Positions 1 to 6,510 of a stretch of 9,889 nucleotides of DNA are shown here, in pieces. The position numbers and the translations under genes were made by a program. The first letter of the stretch is position 1. Each line of letters opens with the position of its first letter. Location: NCBI GenBank assembly GCA_023405565.1, contig JAEXXW010000279.1, forward strand, positions 1-9,889. The letters are read 5' to 3'. The stretch comes from Pseudomonadota bacterium (lineage in GTDB: Bacteria > Pseudomonadota > Alphaproteobacteria > Rhizobiales > Xanthobacteraceae). The notes below the pieces were generated by a model. That model was not told where the DNA came from and made no database searches. It saw only the letters and a program-made list of their open reading frames with translations.

Positions 1-132
1 CCGCATGGCCAGCGTCGGCATCAGGCTCTGGCCGCCGGCCAGAACCTGTGCCTCGCCAGCATTGTCACCAAGCAGCGCCAGGGCCTCGTCGAGACTGGCC
101 GGACGGCGATAGAGGAAATTCGGAGCCTTCAT
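1..132 (-). CDS. FAD-binding (medium) subunit of a CoxM/xanthine-dehydrogenase-type molybdenum hydroxylase, N-terminal fragment
   Basis: The minus strand encodes 44 residues from an ATG at 130-132 to the window edge with no stop. The start MKAPNFLYRRPASLDEALAL and then LAGGQSLMPTLAMR match the N-terminus of FAD-binding subunits of three-subunit molybdenum hydroxylases. AGGQS falls at residues 32-36, the FAD pyrophosphate-binding loop that CoxM has at the same place. In the family this subunit passes electrons between the iron-sulfur subunit and NAD or another acceptor while the large molybdopterin subunit hydroxylates the substrate. The gene follows the large TRAP membrane subunit by 15 bp on the same strand, so it is probably the distal part of that operon. 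No clear Shine-Dalgarno precedes the start, which suggests coupling to the upstream gene. The small 2Fe-2S and large molybdopterin subunits should lie beyond the left edge. Family call is firm; the substrate (CO, N-heteroaromatic, aromatic-CoA or other) is unknown. Confidence 0.85.
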   Translation of the reverse strand, partial: MKAPNFLYRRPASLDEALALLGDNAGEAQVLAGGQSLMPTLAMR

Positions 133-147
133 AGCGATAATGATACG

Positions 148-1455
148 CTAATCGGGGACGAAGGTCGTCACAATCTGCGGGAAGATGAAGATCAGAACCA
201 TCATCAGAACCGTCAGCCAGACATAGGGAATGGCGGCACGATAGATCGTACCGATCGTGATATGCGGCGGCGCCACGCCCTTGAGAACAAAGAGCAGCAA
301 TCCGAATGGCGGTGTCAGCAGGCCGATCTGCATGCACAGCAGGTAGAGAATGCCGAACCAGACGAGATCGACGCCCATCGTCCGCAGCAGCGGCATGTAG
401 AAAGGCAGCGTGATCATCATGATGCTGGTCTGATCGATAAAGAAGCCGAGCAGCACCAGGATCGCCAGCATGCCGATCATCACCACATTCGGTGTCAGTC
501 CGGCTCCCTGGATCAGTTCGACCAGACCGGCAGTCGCACCGGAAAAGCTCAGTAGCTGCGCAAAGGTCGTCGCCCCGACGATGATGAACAGCAGGGCGCC
601 CGAGATGGACAACGTACCGAGGAAGGACTTCCAAAGATTCTGCGGCGTCAGACTGCGATAGCAGAGCGCCAGAATGATCGTGCCGAATGCACCAAGCGCG
701 CTCGATTCTGTCGGCGTGGCCCAGCCCTCGGTCATGCTCAAGACGACAATGCCAAAGATCAGGATCAGGGGCGCTACGGTGACAACCAGATTGAGCCACG
801 GCCGCTCGATCTTGATGCCCTCATCGTCGGAAACAGGCGCCAGCGACGGATTGATCCAGCAGCGGATCATTACATAGGCGATGAAAAGAACGGCGAGGAT
901 CAGACCCGGCACGATGCCACCGACAAGCAGGCCGGTAATGGAGATGCCCGCGAGGCTGCCGAGCAGCACAGCAAGTCCAGAGGGTGGGATCAGGATATCG
1001 ACCCCGCCGATTGCCAGCGTCGGCCCCATCGCGGTTTTCGGATCATAGCCGCGCGCCAGCATCTGCGGTAGCAGGAGCGAACCCAGCATCGCAGTCGTCG
1101 CAATGGTCGAACCCGAGATCGCAGAGAAGATCGTCCCGGCCACCAGCGTCACCACCGCGAGGCGCCCCGGAACCTTGCGGATCACGGCATCAACCGCGTC
1201 GATGGATTTCATCGCCAGGCCGGTATGGAACAGCACCTCGCCCATCAGCACGAACAGCGGAATCGGCACCAGCGAGAACTGAGCGACCGAGATCTGCTCG
1301 TTCCGCACCATCTGCTCGAGGCCAGGTATCCCGCCGAAGATCAGGTAGGAGCCGCCGATGTTGATGATGAAGAACACGAAAGCCACCGGCAGGGCCGCCA
1401 ACAGCAGCAGCACCTTGGCCGTGAACATGACCGCCAGAATCGAAATCCAGCTCAT
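148..1455 (-). CDS. dctM: TRAP transporter large permease subunit (DctM family)
   Basis: A 435-residue, very hydrophobic protein of normal length for the TRAP large subunit, with about 11-12 predicted membrane segments. Family signatures are visible: the conserved SAISGSTIATTAMLGS loop (residues 111-126) with the following GYD (136-138), the GGVDILIPPS stretch (150-159), and PxP-type helix breaks (63-66). In the family this subunit forms the sodium-driven translocation channel for substrate delivered by the periplasmic binding protein. The start codon overlaps the stop of the small subunit by 4 bp (ATGA), and a GGAAGAG Shine-Dalgarno lies inside the end of that gene, indicating translational coupling. 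Substrate specificity lies in the binding protein, so it cannot be read from this subunit. Confidence 0.96.
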   Translation of the reverse strand: MSWISILAVMFTAKVLLLLAALPVAFVFFIINIGGSYLIFGGIPGLEQMVRNEQISVAQFSLVPIPLFVLMGEVLFHTGLAMKSIDAVDAVIRKVPGRLAVVTLVAGTIFSAISGSTIATTAMLGSLLLPQMLARGYDPKTAMGPTLAIGGVDILIPPSGLAVLLGSLAGISITGLLVGGIVPGLILAVLFIAYVMIRCWINPSLAPVSDDEGIKIERPWLNLVVTVAPLILIFGIVVLSMTEGWATPTESSALGAFGTIILALCYRSLTPQNLWKSFLGTLSISGALLFIIVGATTFAQLLSFSGATAGLVELIQGAGLTPNVVMIGMLAILVLLGFFIDQTSIMMITLPFYMPLLRTMGVDLVWFGILYLLCMQIGLLTPPFGLLLFVLKGVAPPHITIGTIYRAAIPYVWLTVLMMVLIFIFPQIVTTFVPD

Positions 1456-1994
1456 GGCATCTCTTCCGGCCGGATACCCGGCACTTGCTCATGCAGTGTC
1501 GGCACGTCTTTGTCCGGCGTCCGCATCAGCGTCACCAGCATTTCCAAAGCCTGCAAAAACATGGCCAGCGACGACAAAGGAATGATCCAGTCCAGCCACC
1601 ATTGCGGAAAAACCAGATCCTTGAAGACCAGCGTGCCCTCGCGGAAGCTACGCATCATCAGGATCGTCGCGATAATGCCGGTGATGAGCGAAATAATCAT
1701 CACAACAACCATGACCCCGCATTCGACGACGCGAGCACTGGCCGGATCGACCCTGGCGATCACCAGATCGACGCGAATGTGTTCATTGGTCCGAAGGAGA
1801 TAAGGCGCGACAAAGAACGTCGAGATGAACAGCGCATATTCGGTCAACTCGATCATACCGGCAATCGAGGGGAAACCGAACATGCGCAGGACCACCTCGG
1901 CGCAGATGCCGAGCATCATCGCCGCAACCAGCAGCACTGCCAGCACGCAAAGCATGCGCACCAGAAGGCCGTTTAGCCAGAAAATGGCGCGCAT
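1452..1994 (-). CDS. dctQ: TRAP transporter small permease subunit (DctQ family)
   Basis: A 180-residue protein with four hydrophobic segments at roughly residues 12-36, 50-68, 88-114 and 133-156, the standard layout of the TRAP small subunit. The motif LLRTNEHIRVDLV (67-78) after helix 2 is the family hallmark. It partners with the large subunit in the cytoplasmic membrane and helps dock the periplasmic binding protein. The gene begins 35 bp after the binding-protein stop and overlaps the large-subunit start by 4 bp. The region before its ATG has no convincing Shine-Dalgarno; an internal Met14 start is possible but has none either, so the first ATG is kept. The hydrophilic C-terminal tail (about 157-180) is unremarkable. 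Confidence 0.95.
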   Translation of the reverse strand: MRAIFWLNGLLVRMLCVLAVLLVAAMMLGICAEVVLRMFGFPSIAGMIELTEYALFISTFFVAPYLLRTNEHIRVDLVIARVDPASARVVECGVMVVVMIISLITGIIATILMMRSFREGTLVFKDLVFPQWWLDWIIPLSSLAMFLQALEMLVTLMRTPDKDVPTLHEQVPGIRPEEMP

Positions 1995-2029
1995 GCTAAC
2001 AGTTCGTATCGGTGGGAATCACGTCCAAC

Positions 2030-3028
2030 TTATTTCTTCGTGAGCAGCGTTTGCAGCTTGGAAATAGAGTCGGGGCTCAGCTTCTTCAGGTCTTCCCAAT
2101 AAAGATCATTCGCCGTCTTCTTGAATTCCGGCCCGAAGTCGACGGTCTTGATGCCCTGCTTGGCCTGCTCCTCCAGCGTCGCCTTCGTGGTCTCTGCCGT
2201 GTATTTCAGCGAGTCAGCCTCGAACCATGCCACAGCGTCATCGATGACCTTGCGCTGCGCAGGCGTCAGCTTGTCGTAGGCGGACTTGTTCATCAGGATA
2301 TTGACCACGACATTGTAGAAGCCCGGATCAATACGAACCTTTGTCAGCTTGTCCCAACCAAAGTCATTGATACCCCACAGCGGCCAGCCATAGCCATGCA
2401 CGACGCCACGCTCCAACGCCGTGAAGACTTCCGGGGCGGCAATATTCGCGCTGGCGACATTGTATTGCTTGAAGACCGCGTTGTAGTTCGGCTGCCCGCG
2501 CAGACGCAGACCTTTCAGGTCGTCGGGCTTTGCAACCGTCGCATCCGTGGTCAGATAGAGATGGAACGGCACGCCCATGCCGTAGGTCGTCAGATAGACC
2601 GAATTCATGCGGTCATTGGCGATCTTGTTCAGCATGGCGTAGGCACCGGACGCGCGCTGCTCGGCGACAGTCATGTCGGAGAGGATCTGCGCATCCCCTT
2701 CCACCATGTTGCTCTTGTAATAAGCCGGCGGGATCGATGCGATGTCGAGCACGCCCGACTTCACCGCGTCAGCCTGATTGTTGGCCGGCACAGCTTCCGG
2801 ACCACCGACAATGCGGATCTGCAGGACGCCCTTGCCGGTGTCATTCACACGATCGACGAAACGCTTGAAGGGAACACCGTATGTTGTTGTCGGTGGCACG
2901 AAGACGGCTGCTTTCAGCGTCACCTCTTGCGCCAGCGAGGGGACATGGGCTGCGACCAACAGGGCGCCACCGACAAAACCCGTAGACAGCCAATGAGACT
3001 TGGCACGGAAACCGCCAAACGCACGCAT
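2030..3028 (-). CDS. dctP: TRAP transporter periplasmic solute-binding protein (DctP family)
   Basis: A 332-residue protein with a signal peptide: a basic start, a hydrophobic core at about residues 15-29, and a probable cleavage after SLA near residue 33 before QEVTLKAAVF. The mature part follows the DctP fold, including LKGLRLRGQP (171-180). There R177 sits where family members have the conserved arginine that clamps a substrate carboxylate (SiaP Arg147 type). The EVFTALERGVVHGY hinge (200-213) and a C-terminal alpha-helical region follow. It captures an organic acid in the periplasm and delivers it to the membrane subunits encoded just downstream. A good GGGAGA Shine-Dalgarno (3036-3041) lies 7 nt from the ATG. 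This is the first gene of the leftward operon, so the promoter must be in the 3029-3472 gap. The ligand is inferred to be a carboxylate; its identity is unknown. Confidence 0.95.
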   Translation of the reverse strand: MRAFGGFRAKSHWLSTGFVGGALLVAAHVPSLAQEVTLKAAVFVPPTTTYGVPFKRFVDRVNDTGKGVLQIRIVGGPEAVPANNQADAVKSGVLDIASIPPAYYKSNMVEGDAQILSDMTVAEQRASGAYAMLNKIANDRMNSVYLTTYGMGVPFHLYLTTDATVAKPDDLKGLRLRGQPNYNAVFKQYNVASANIAAPEVFTALERGVVHGYGWPLWGINDFGWDKLTKVRIDPGFYNVVVNILMNKSAYDKLTPAQRKVIDDAVAWFEADSLKYTAETTKATLEEQAKQGIKTVDFGPEFKKTANDLYWEDLKKLSPDSISKLQTLLTKK

Positions 3029-3110
3029 GATCGCTTCTCCCAGATTAGATCAATACATAACCGAAACTTGTTCGCTTATATGAATACGGTCAAGCTGGAT
3101 AATGATGCGT

Positions 3111-3135
3111 GCACTGATTTCATTCTGTGCAGTGC
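3111..3135. repeat. Inverted repeat GCACTG-N13-CAGTGC, possible regulator site
   Basis: Six-base perfect arms (3111-3116 and 3130-3135) separated by 13 bp, in the divergent control region about 85-105 bp upstream of the TRAP binding-protein start. Its 25-bp span resembles a protein dyad rather than a terminator, as there is no T-tract. Arms this short may occur by chance. Confidence 0.3.
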
Positions 3136-3155
3136 GAAGAGAAGTTAAGCTCTTC
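3136..3155. repeat. Inverted repeat GAAGAG-N8-CTCTTC
   Basis: Six-base perfect arms with an 8-nt centre, directly abutting the GCACTG dyad. It could be a small hairpin in a leader transcript or a second regulator half-site pair. It has no T-tract, so it is not a classic terminator. Chance occurrence cannot be excluded. Confidence 0.28.
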
Positions 3156-3472
3156 CCGACGACCCCTTCGCAACCAGCAGAGCGGTGTTTCACTTTCAAA
3201 ATTCCCTCATTTTCCTTTTACAAACCAATATCTTATTCGGACGCCCCGCATTTCACCCCGATCGCGGACCGAGACTATCCGACGCAAAGGCAACCACGCT
3301 GGAAGGTTCTCTTCCGCCTATCTTTGTTGCAGCGCAGCGCAACGCGAGATCAAAACCGAAGCACATTCATCTTAAACCGGCCAAAGTATTTTCAGTTTAG
3401 CGGTGGCGGCCGCAAACGGTTTCAATTAGTCTCACTCGCAGCAATCGTCGTCCCTGATCGCAGGAGAGAGCC

Positions 3473-3862
3473 ATGGCTAAGATCCGTCACATCGCAATCC
3501 AGGTCCCCGACCTCGAAAAAGCAGCCGCCTTTTACGAGGGCGCATTCGAATTGAAGCGTGTGAGCCAGGTCGAAAGCCCGATCGGAAATGCGATCTCGCT
3601 CTCGGACGGAATCATGAATCTCACGCTGCTGCATTTCCCGGAAGGCACCAAGGGCGGCAAAGGCGGCCCCGATTGGGCCGGACTGCACCACATCGGTTTT
3701 GTGGTCGACGATGAGGCGAAGACTGCCGAAAAGATCAAGGAGCTGGGCGGCGAGTTCTTCATGCAATTGCCGAGCTTCCCCGGCGTCGATGCCGAAAAGA
3801 AGTTCAAGGACAATAACGGCATCGTCTTCGATGTCGCCGAGCATGACTGGCGGCAGGCCTGA
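3473..3862 (+). CDS. VOC-superfamily (glyoxalase/bleomycin-resistance fold) protein
   Basis: A 129-residue protein with two beta-alpha-beta-beta-beta modules: MAKIRHIAIQVPDLEKAAAF opens the first, and LHHIGFVVDDEAKTAEKI (71-88) opens the second. The ending, DNNGIVFDVAEHDW (113-126), is typical of one small VOC group. VOC enzymes bind a divalent metal and include glyoxalases, epimerases, isomerases and extradiol dioxygenases. Candidate metal ligands are H6, H73 and D120, the last replacing the usual glutamate. The fourth position near residues 51-54 (T51, H54) is unclear. At 129 residues it is too short for a classical type I extradiol dioxygenase. The AGGAGAG Shine-Dalgarno 4 nt before ATG supports this start. 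It is the first gene rightward of the divergent region and lies 11 bp before the dehydratase gene, so the two are probably cotranscribed. Family is sure, reaction unknown. Confidence 0.88.
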   Translation: MAKIRHIAIQVPDLEKAAAFYEGAFELKRVSQVESPIGNAISLSDGIMNLTLLHFPEGTKGGKGGPDWAGLHHIGFVVDDEAKTAEKIKELGGEFFMQLPSFPGVDAEKKFKDNNGIVFDVAEHDWRQA

Positions 3863-3873
3863 CGCACTGAACG

Positions 3874-5034
3874 ATGCGCATTGTCGCGGTCAAGGAACGG
3901 ACGATCAGGCTGACTGCCGCGAGCCGCAACTCCAGCATCAGCTTCGATGGCATGACGGCGAGCGCGCTCGCCGTCTACACGGACGCCTATAAGGATGGAA
4001 AACCCCTTGTAGGTTACGCCTTCGACTCTATTGGCCGCTATGCTCATGGCGGCTTGCTGCAGGAACGCTTCATCCCGCGGCTGCTGGCAGCGTCGCCTAG
4101 CGAATATAACGATGACGGCAACTGCATCGCACCCGCAAAGGCATGGTCGGTGATGATGCGCAATGAAAAAGCCGGCGGACACGGCGAAAGGCCCGGTGCT
4201 GTTGGGCTTCTGGATGCCGCTTTGTGGGACATTGCGGCGAAACAGGCAGACCTGCCCTTGTGGGCCCATCTGGCATCCGTTGACGGCCGCACGCCAAGCA
4301 ACACAATTGCCATCTATGCCAGTGGCGGTCATTACCGCGATGACAATGATATCGCCCTGCTGGGTGAGGATATTCGCCAGGCGATCGCGCGCGGACATTC
4401 GCGCTTCAAGATCAAGATTGGCGGCGTCGCCCCGGATGAAGATATCCGCCGCATTGAGGCGGTGTTGTCGCTTCTGGAGCCAGGCATGACACTGGCTGTC
4501 GACGGGAATGGAACCTTCTCTCTGGCTGTTGCGACGGAATATGCACAGAGGCTGTCCACGCTTCCGATTGCATGGCTGGAAGAGCCGGTCCATCCGCTGG
4601 ACTACGACCTTCACCGACAGCTCGCAGAAAGTTGGGCTATTCCGCTCGCCACCGGCGAGAATATCTTTTCCGCCGACGACACGCGAAATCTCCTGCGTCA
4701 CGGCGGATTGCGGCCTGATCGCGATATCCTGCAATTCGATGTTTCGCTCAGCTACGGCATTGTGGAATATCGGCGCGTTCTTGAAACCATGGCCGCTCAT
4801 GGCTGGTCGCGCGAACGATGTGCACCGCATGCCGGTCATCTGCTGGCCTTCAATGTCGTCGCCGGTCTTGGCCTTGGACTTGGCGAAACGGCGATGGACG
4901 AAAGCGGGCTATTCGGTCGCCTGACGAGCAATCTGCCGGTTGCCAAGGGGCAGATGATCTTGCCCGACGCGCCCGGCACCGGGCTTGAGACATCGCCCGC
5001 GTTTCAGGAGATATTCTCCGAATTGCTGCAATGA
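3874..5034 (+). CDS. Enolase-superfamily acid-sugar dehydratase, D-tartrate dehydratase-like
   Basis: A 386-residue member of the mandelate racemase branch of the enolase superfamily: an N-terminal capping domain to about residue 130, then a modified TIM barrel. The catalytic set is complete: K179-I-K181 on barrel strand 2, metal ligands D210 (in AVDGNG), E236 (LEEP) and E262 (ATGEN), and H319 in PHAGH. From memory, D-tartrate dehydratase of Bradyrhizobium uses K184, D213, E239, E265 and H322, a constant offset of three residues. Stretches such as NEKAGGHGER (97-106), LQFDVSLSYG (286-295) and GRYAHGGLLQERF (54-66) also resemble that enzyme. Tartrate dehydratase yields oxaloacetate; members remove a proton alpha to a carboxylate and eliminate water. 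It sits between a VOC protein and a Rieske oxygenase, so the true substrate may be a different hydroxy acid. Muconate cycloisomerase is less likely because of the strand-7 histidine. Confidence 0.88.
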   Translation: MRIVAVKERTIRLTAASRNSSISFDGMTASALAVYTDAYKDGKPLVGYAFDSIGRYAHGGLLQERFIPRLLAASPSEYNDDGNCIAPAKAWSVMMRNEKAGGHGERPGAVGLLDAALWDIAAKQADLPLWAHLASVDGRTPSNTIAIYASGGHYRDDNDIALLGEDIRQAIARGHSRFKIKIGGVAPDEDIRRIEAVLSLLEPGMTLAVDGNGTFSLAVATEYAQRLSTLPIAWLEEPVHPLDYDLHRQLAESWAIPLATGENIFSADDTRNLLRHGGLRPDRDILQFDVSLSYGIVEYRRVLETMAAHGWSRERCAPHAGHLLAFNVVAGLGLGLGETAMDESGLFGRLTSNLPVAKGQMILPDAPGTGLETSPAFQEIFSELLQ

Positions 5035-5057
5035 CTAATATTTATACAGTATTAGTC
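5033..5057. promoter_or_regulatory. Inverted repeat GACTAATA-N9-TATTAGTC, candidate operator
   Basis: Perfect 8-bp arms (5033-5040 and 5050-5057) around a 9-bp AT-rich centre. It begins inside the stop codon of the dehydratase gene and ends 20 bp before a perfect TATAAT. Size and symmetry suit a dimeric repressor such as the TetR-family protein encoded two genes downstream. A terminator is unlikely: the stem is AT-rich and no T-tract follows. The arm sequence ATTAGTC recurs singly at 3425-3431, upstream of the VOC gene. Confidence 0.5.
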
Positions 5058-5060
5058 GCC

Positions 5061-5083
5061 CGATTTTCAAAATCGATTATAAT
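5061..5083 (+). promoter_or_regulatory. Candidate repressible promoter for the Rieske genes: 15-bp palindrome plus consensus -10
   Basis: CGATTTT/AAAATCG arms with a single central base occupy 5061-5075 and form a perfect palindrome. Three bases later comes TATAAT (5078-5083), an exact -10 hexamer; the overlapping ATTATA gives the same hexamer on the other strand. The palindrome fills the spacer, where a bound repressor would block RNA polymerase. The -35 position (5055-5060, GTCGCC with a 17-bp spacer) is poor, so the promoter may need an activator or be weak. Transcription from it would start near 5090, leaving a leader of about 65 nt before the Rieske ATG. Inferred from sequence pattern only. 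Confidence 0.5.
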
Positions 5084-5154
5084 TCGGCTTTGACGCCGGC
5101 TGAAACCGTTATAAAAAGACCCCGTCGGCCAATGTCAGCGATCAGGACCGTGCC

Positions 5155-6510
5155 ATGAGCAACGCGATCAACGAAGCACAGACAATCGACACTCCGCTGG
5201 GCGCGGATGATATCCGCGCCCTGATCCGTCCGGATCATGTGCATCGGCGCGCTTATGCAGACCCGCAGGTCTTCGCGATGGAGCAGGAGCGCATTTTCGG
5301 CAAGCTCTGGATCTACGTGGCGCATGAGAGCCAGCTCAAGCAGCCCGGCGATTTCATCCGCACCCGGCTCTCGAAATACGAAGTGCTGGTCACGCGTCAC
5401 AACGATGGACAGATTTACGTCCTGCATAATCGCTGCCCCCATCGCGGCGCGCGTCTTTGCATGACCGAGGGCGGCACAAGCCGCACATTCAGCTGCCCCT
5501 ATCACGCATGGGTTTTCCGGCCGGACGGCTCGCTATCCTCCGTCCCGCATCCCAAAAGCTATCCGGCCAGCTTCAGCATCACCGATCCGCAAAATCACAT
5601 GCAGCGGGTCACGAATGTGCAAAGCTATCGCGGCTTCGTCTTCGCCAACCTGTCGGACAACCCGCCCCCGTTGCTGGAGCACCTTGGGCCGATGACCGAT
5701 GTGATCGACAATCTCGTCGATCGCGCGCCGGACGGTGAAGTGGAAATCGCCGAGTCCAGCTTTTCGCTGGAATATAACGGCAACTGGAAACTGCATCTCG
5801 AGAATGCCGCGGACATCTTCCATCCGACCTTCGTGCATTCGTCGTCCGTTATTCCGGCACGGAAGGCACCCGAGAATGCATCCATTCTCGATCAGGACCA
5901 GACTCGCGGGATGCTGATGGCCAATGGCTTCGGCTTCAAGGAGTGGGAAGGCATTCAGCTCAGTGGTCTGGATAGCGGCCACACTTATATGACGAGCTTT
6001 TATGACCAGGGTGTCCTTGCGAACCAGAAGCTCAATCAGGATCCGGTCTCGGTGCGATACCGCGCCATGTTGGTCGAGAAGCTGGGAGCCGAACGCGCGG
6101 ACAGCATCCTTGGCATGAACCGCTTCAACAATATCATTTATCCGAACCTCATCATCAATGCTCAATATCAGCAGATGCGCGTCACGATCCCGCTGTCGGT
6201 CGATCGCACGCTGGTGCGCGTCCATTGCTTCCGCCTGAAGGGCGCGCCGGACGAGATGTTCCATCGGGCGGTTCGCTTTCTCACCAATATCGGCTCGCCG
6301 GCCTCGATGATCTTCTCCGATGATGTGGAGATGCTGGAGCGCTGCCAGCGCGGGCTGGCGACGGAAACCGGTCCCTGGATCGACTTCTCGCGCGGCCTCG
6401 ACAACGATCGGACCGATGCCGATGGCAGCGTATCCGGTGCCGCCAGCGAAATGCCGATGCGCGTGCAGTTCAAGGCATGGCTGAAACACATGACCGCCGA
6501 GGCCGCCTGA
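5155..6510 (+). CDS. Rieske non-heme iron ring-hydroxylating dioxygenase, alpha (catalytic) subunit, benzoate/anthranilate type
   Basis: 451 residues, the usual length for BenA/AntA-type large subunits. The N-terminal Rieske domain has C94-P-H96 and C114-P-Y-H117, which bind the 2Fe-2S cluster. The catalytic domain has D220-I-F-H223-P-T-F-V-H228, giving the bridging aspartate and two iron-binding histidines. The FSDDVEMLERCQRGL segment (387-401) supplies the third ligand, D389 or D390. The family inserts both oxygens of O2 into an aromatic ring using electrons from a reductase, sometimes via a ferredoxin. Phrases such as LWIYVAHESQ (51-60) and NGNWKLHLENAADIFH (208-223) resemble benzoate, toluate and anthranilate dioxygenases, so an aromatic carboxylate is a reasonable guess. 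AGGA at 5144-5147, 7 nt from ATG, fixes the start. The beta-subunit start overlaps its stop by one base. No reductase gene is nearby. Confidence 0.95.
   Translation: MSNAINEAQTIDTPLGADDIRALIRPDHVHRRAYADPQVFAMEQERIFGKLWIYVAHESQLKQPGDFIRTRLSKYEVLVTRHNDGQIYVLHNRCPHRGARLCMTEGGTSRTFSCPYHAWVFRPDGSLSSVPHPKSYPASFSITDPQNHMQRVTNVQSYRGFVFANLSDNPPPLLEHLGPMTDVIDNLVDRAPDGEVEIAESSFSLEYNGNWKLHLENAADIFHPTFVHSSSVIPARKAPENASILDQDQTRGMLMANGFGFKEWEGIQLSGLDSGHTYMTSFYDQGVLANQKLNQDPVSVRYRAMLVEKLGAERADSILGMNRFNNIIYPNLIINAQYQQMRVTIPLSVDRTLVRVHCFRLKGAPDEMFHRAVRFLTNIGSPASMIFSDDVEMLERCQRGLATETGPWIDFSRGLDNDRTDADGSVSGAASEMPMRVQFKAWLKHMTAEAA

Larger units (their letters stand above)
3029..3472. promoter_or_regulatory. Divergent control region between the TRAP operon and the VOC/dehydratase genes
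   Basis: A 444-bp gap with no credible protein gene, noticeably AT-richer than its flanks, especially around 3185-3240. Both flanking genes point outward, so it must hold at least two promoters. Visible elements: Shine-Dalgarno sites at both ends (GGGAGA on minus at 3036-3041; AGGAGAG on plus at 3462-3468); an inverted repeat GCACTG/CAGTGC at 3111-3135; an abutting inverted repeat GAAGAG/CTCTTC at 3136-3155; a shorter GTTGC/GCAAC inverted pair near 3328-3345; and ATTAGTC at 3425-3431, which matches one arm of the dyad before the Rieske gene. No convincing -35/-10 pair was found on either strand. A weak plus-strand candidate is TATTTT at 3387-3392 with CATTCA 17 bp upstream. The length suggests binding sites for more than one regulator. 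Confidence 0.6.

Noticed and set aside
65..799. 244-residue minus-strand open frame in another phase of the TRAP large-subunit gene
   Set aside because: Low-complexity arginine/aspartate-rich translation with no family motif, wholly inside a gene with clear conserved motifs.
3076..3094. TTGACC and TATAAG on the minus strand as the TRAP operon promoter
   Set aside because: They are separated by only about 9 bp, far short of a sigma-70 spacer.
2012..3148. 378-residue plus-strand open frame opposite the TRAP binding protein
   Set aside because: Antisense to a gene with a signal peptide, Shine-Dalgarno and DctP motifs; its translation has no recognisable domain.
3102..3554. Possible small proteins in the divergent gap (150, 82 and 71 residues)
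   Set aside because: No good ribosome site, no recognisable motif, and the longest runs into the VOC gene in the wrong frame.
3473..3862. Extradiol ring-cleavage dioxygenase as the VOC identity
   Set aside because: 129 residues is about half or less of a type I extradiol enzyme, and the ligand pattern does not fit clearly.
3532..4839. 435-residue minus-strand open frame across the VOC and dehydratase genes
   Set aside because: Crosses two well-supported plus-strand genes and shows no domain; long antisense frames are common at this GC content.
3874..5034. Muconate cycloisomerase (beta-ketoadipate pathway) as the enolase-superfamily identity
   Set aside because: The strand-7 histidine in PHAGH and the NEKAGGHGER stretch fit the tartrate-dehydratase group instead.
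5033..5057. Dyad after the dehydratase gene as a rho-independent terminator
   Set aside because: The stem is AT-rich, the loop is 9 nt and no T-tract follows.
5090..5117. TTGACG with TATAAA/TAAAAA as a promoter for the Rieske gene
   Set aside because: The spacing to TATAAA is only 14 bp and the 16-bp alternative (TAAAAA) is weak; the exact TATAAT at 5078-5083 is the better -10.
5533..6489. 318-residue minus-strand open frame opposite the Rieske alpha gene
   Set aside because: Composition is a shadow of the sense strand and the real gene has all catalytic ligands.
6477..6509. Upstream ATG for the dioxygenase beta subunit
   Set aside because: The extra 11 residues lie inside the alpha gene and do not match the family N-terminus; the ATG at 6510 has GAGG at proper spacing.
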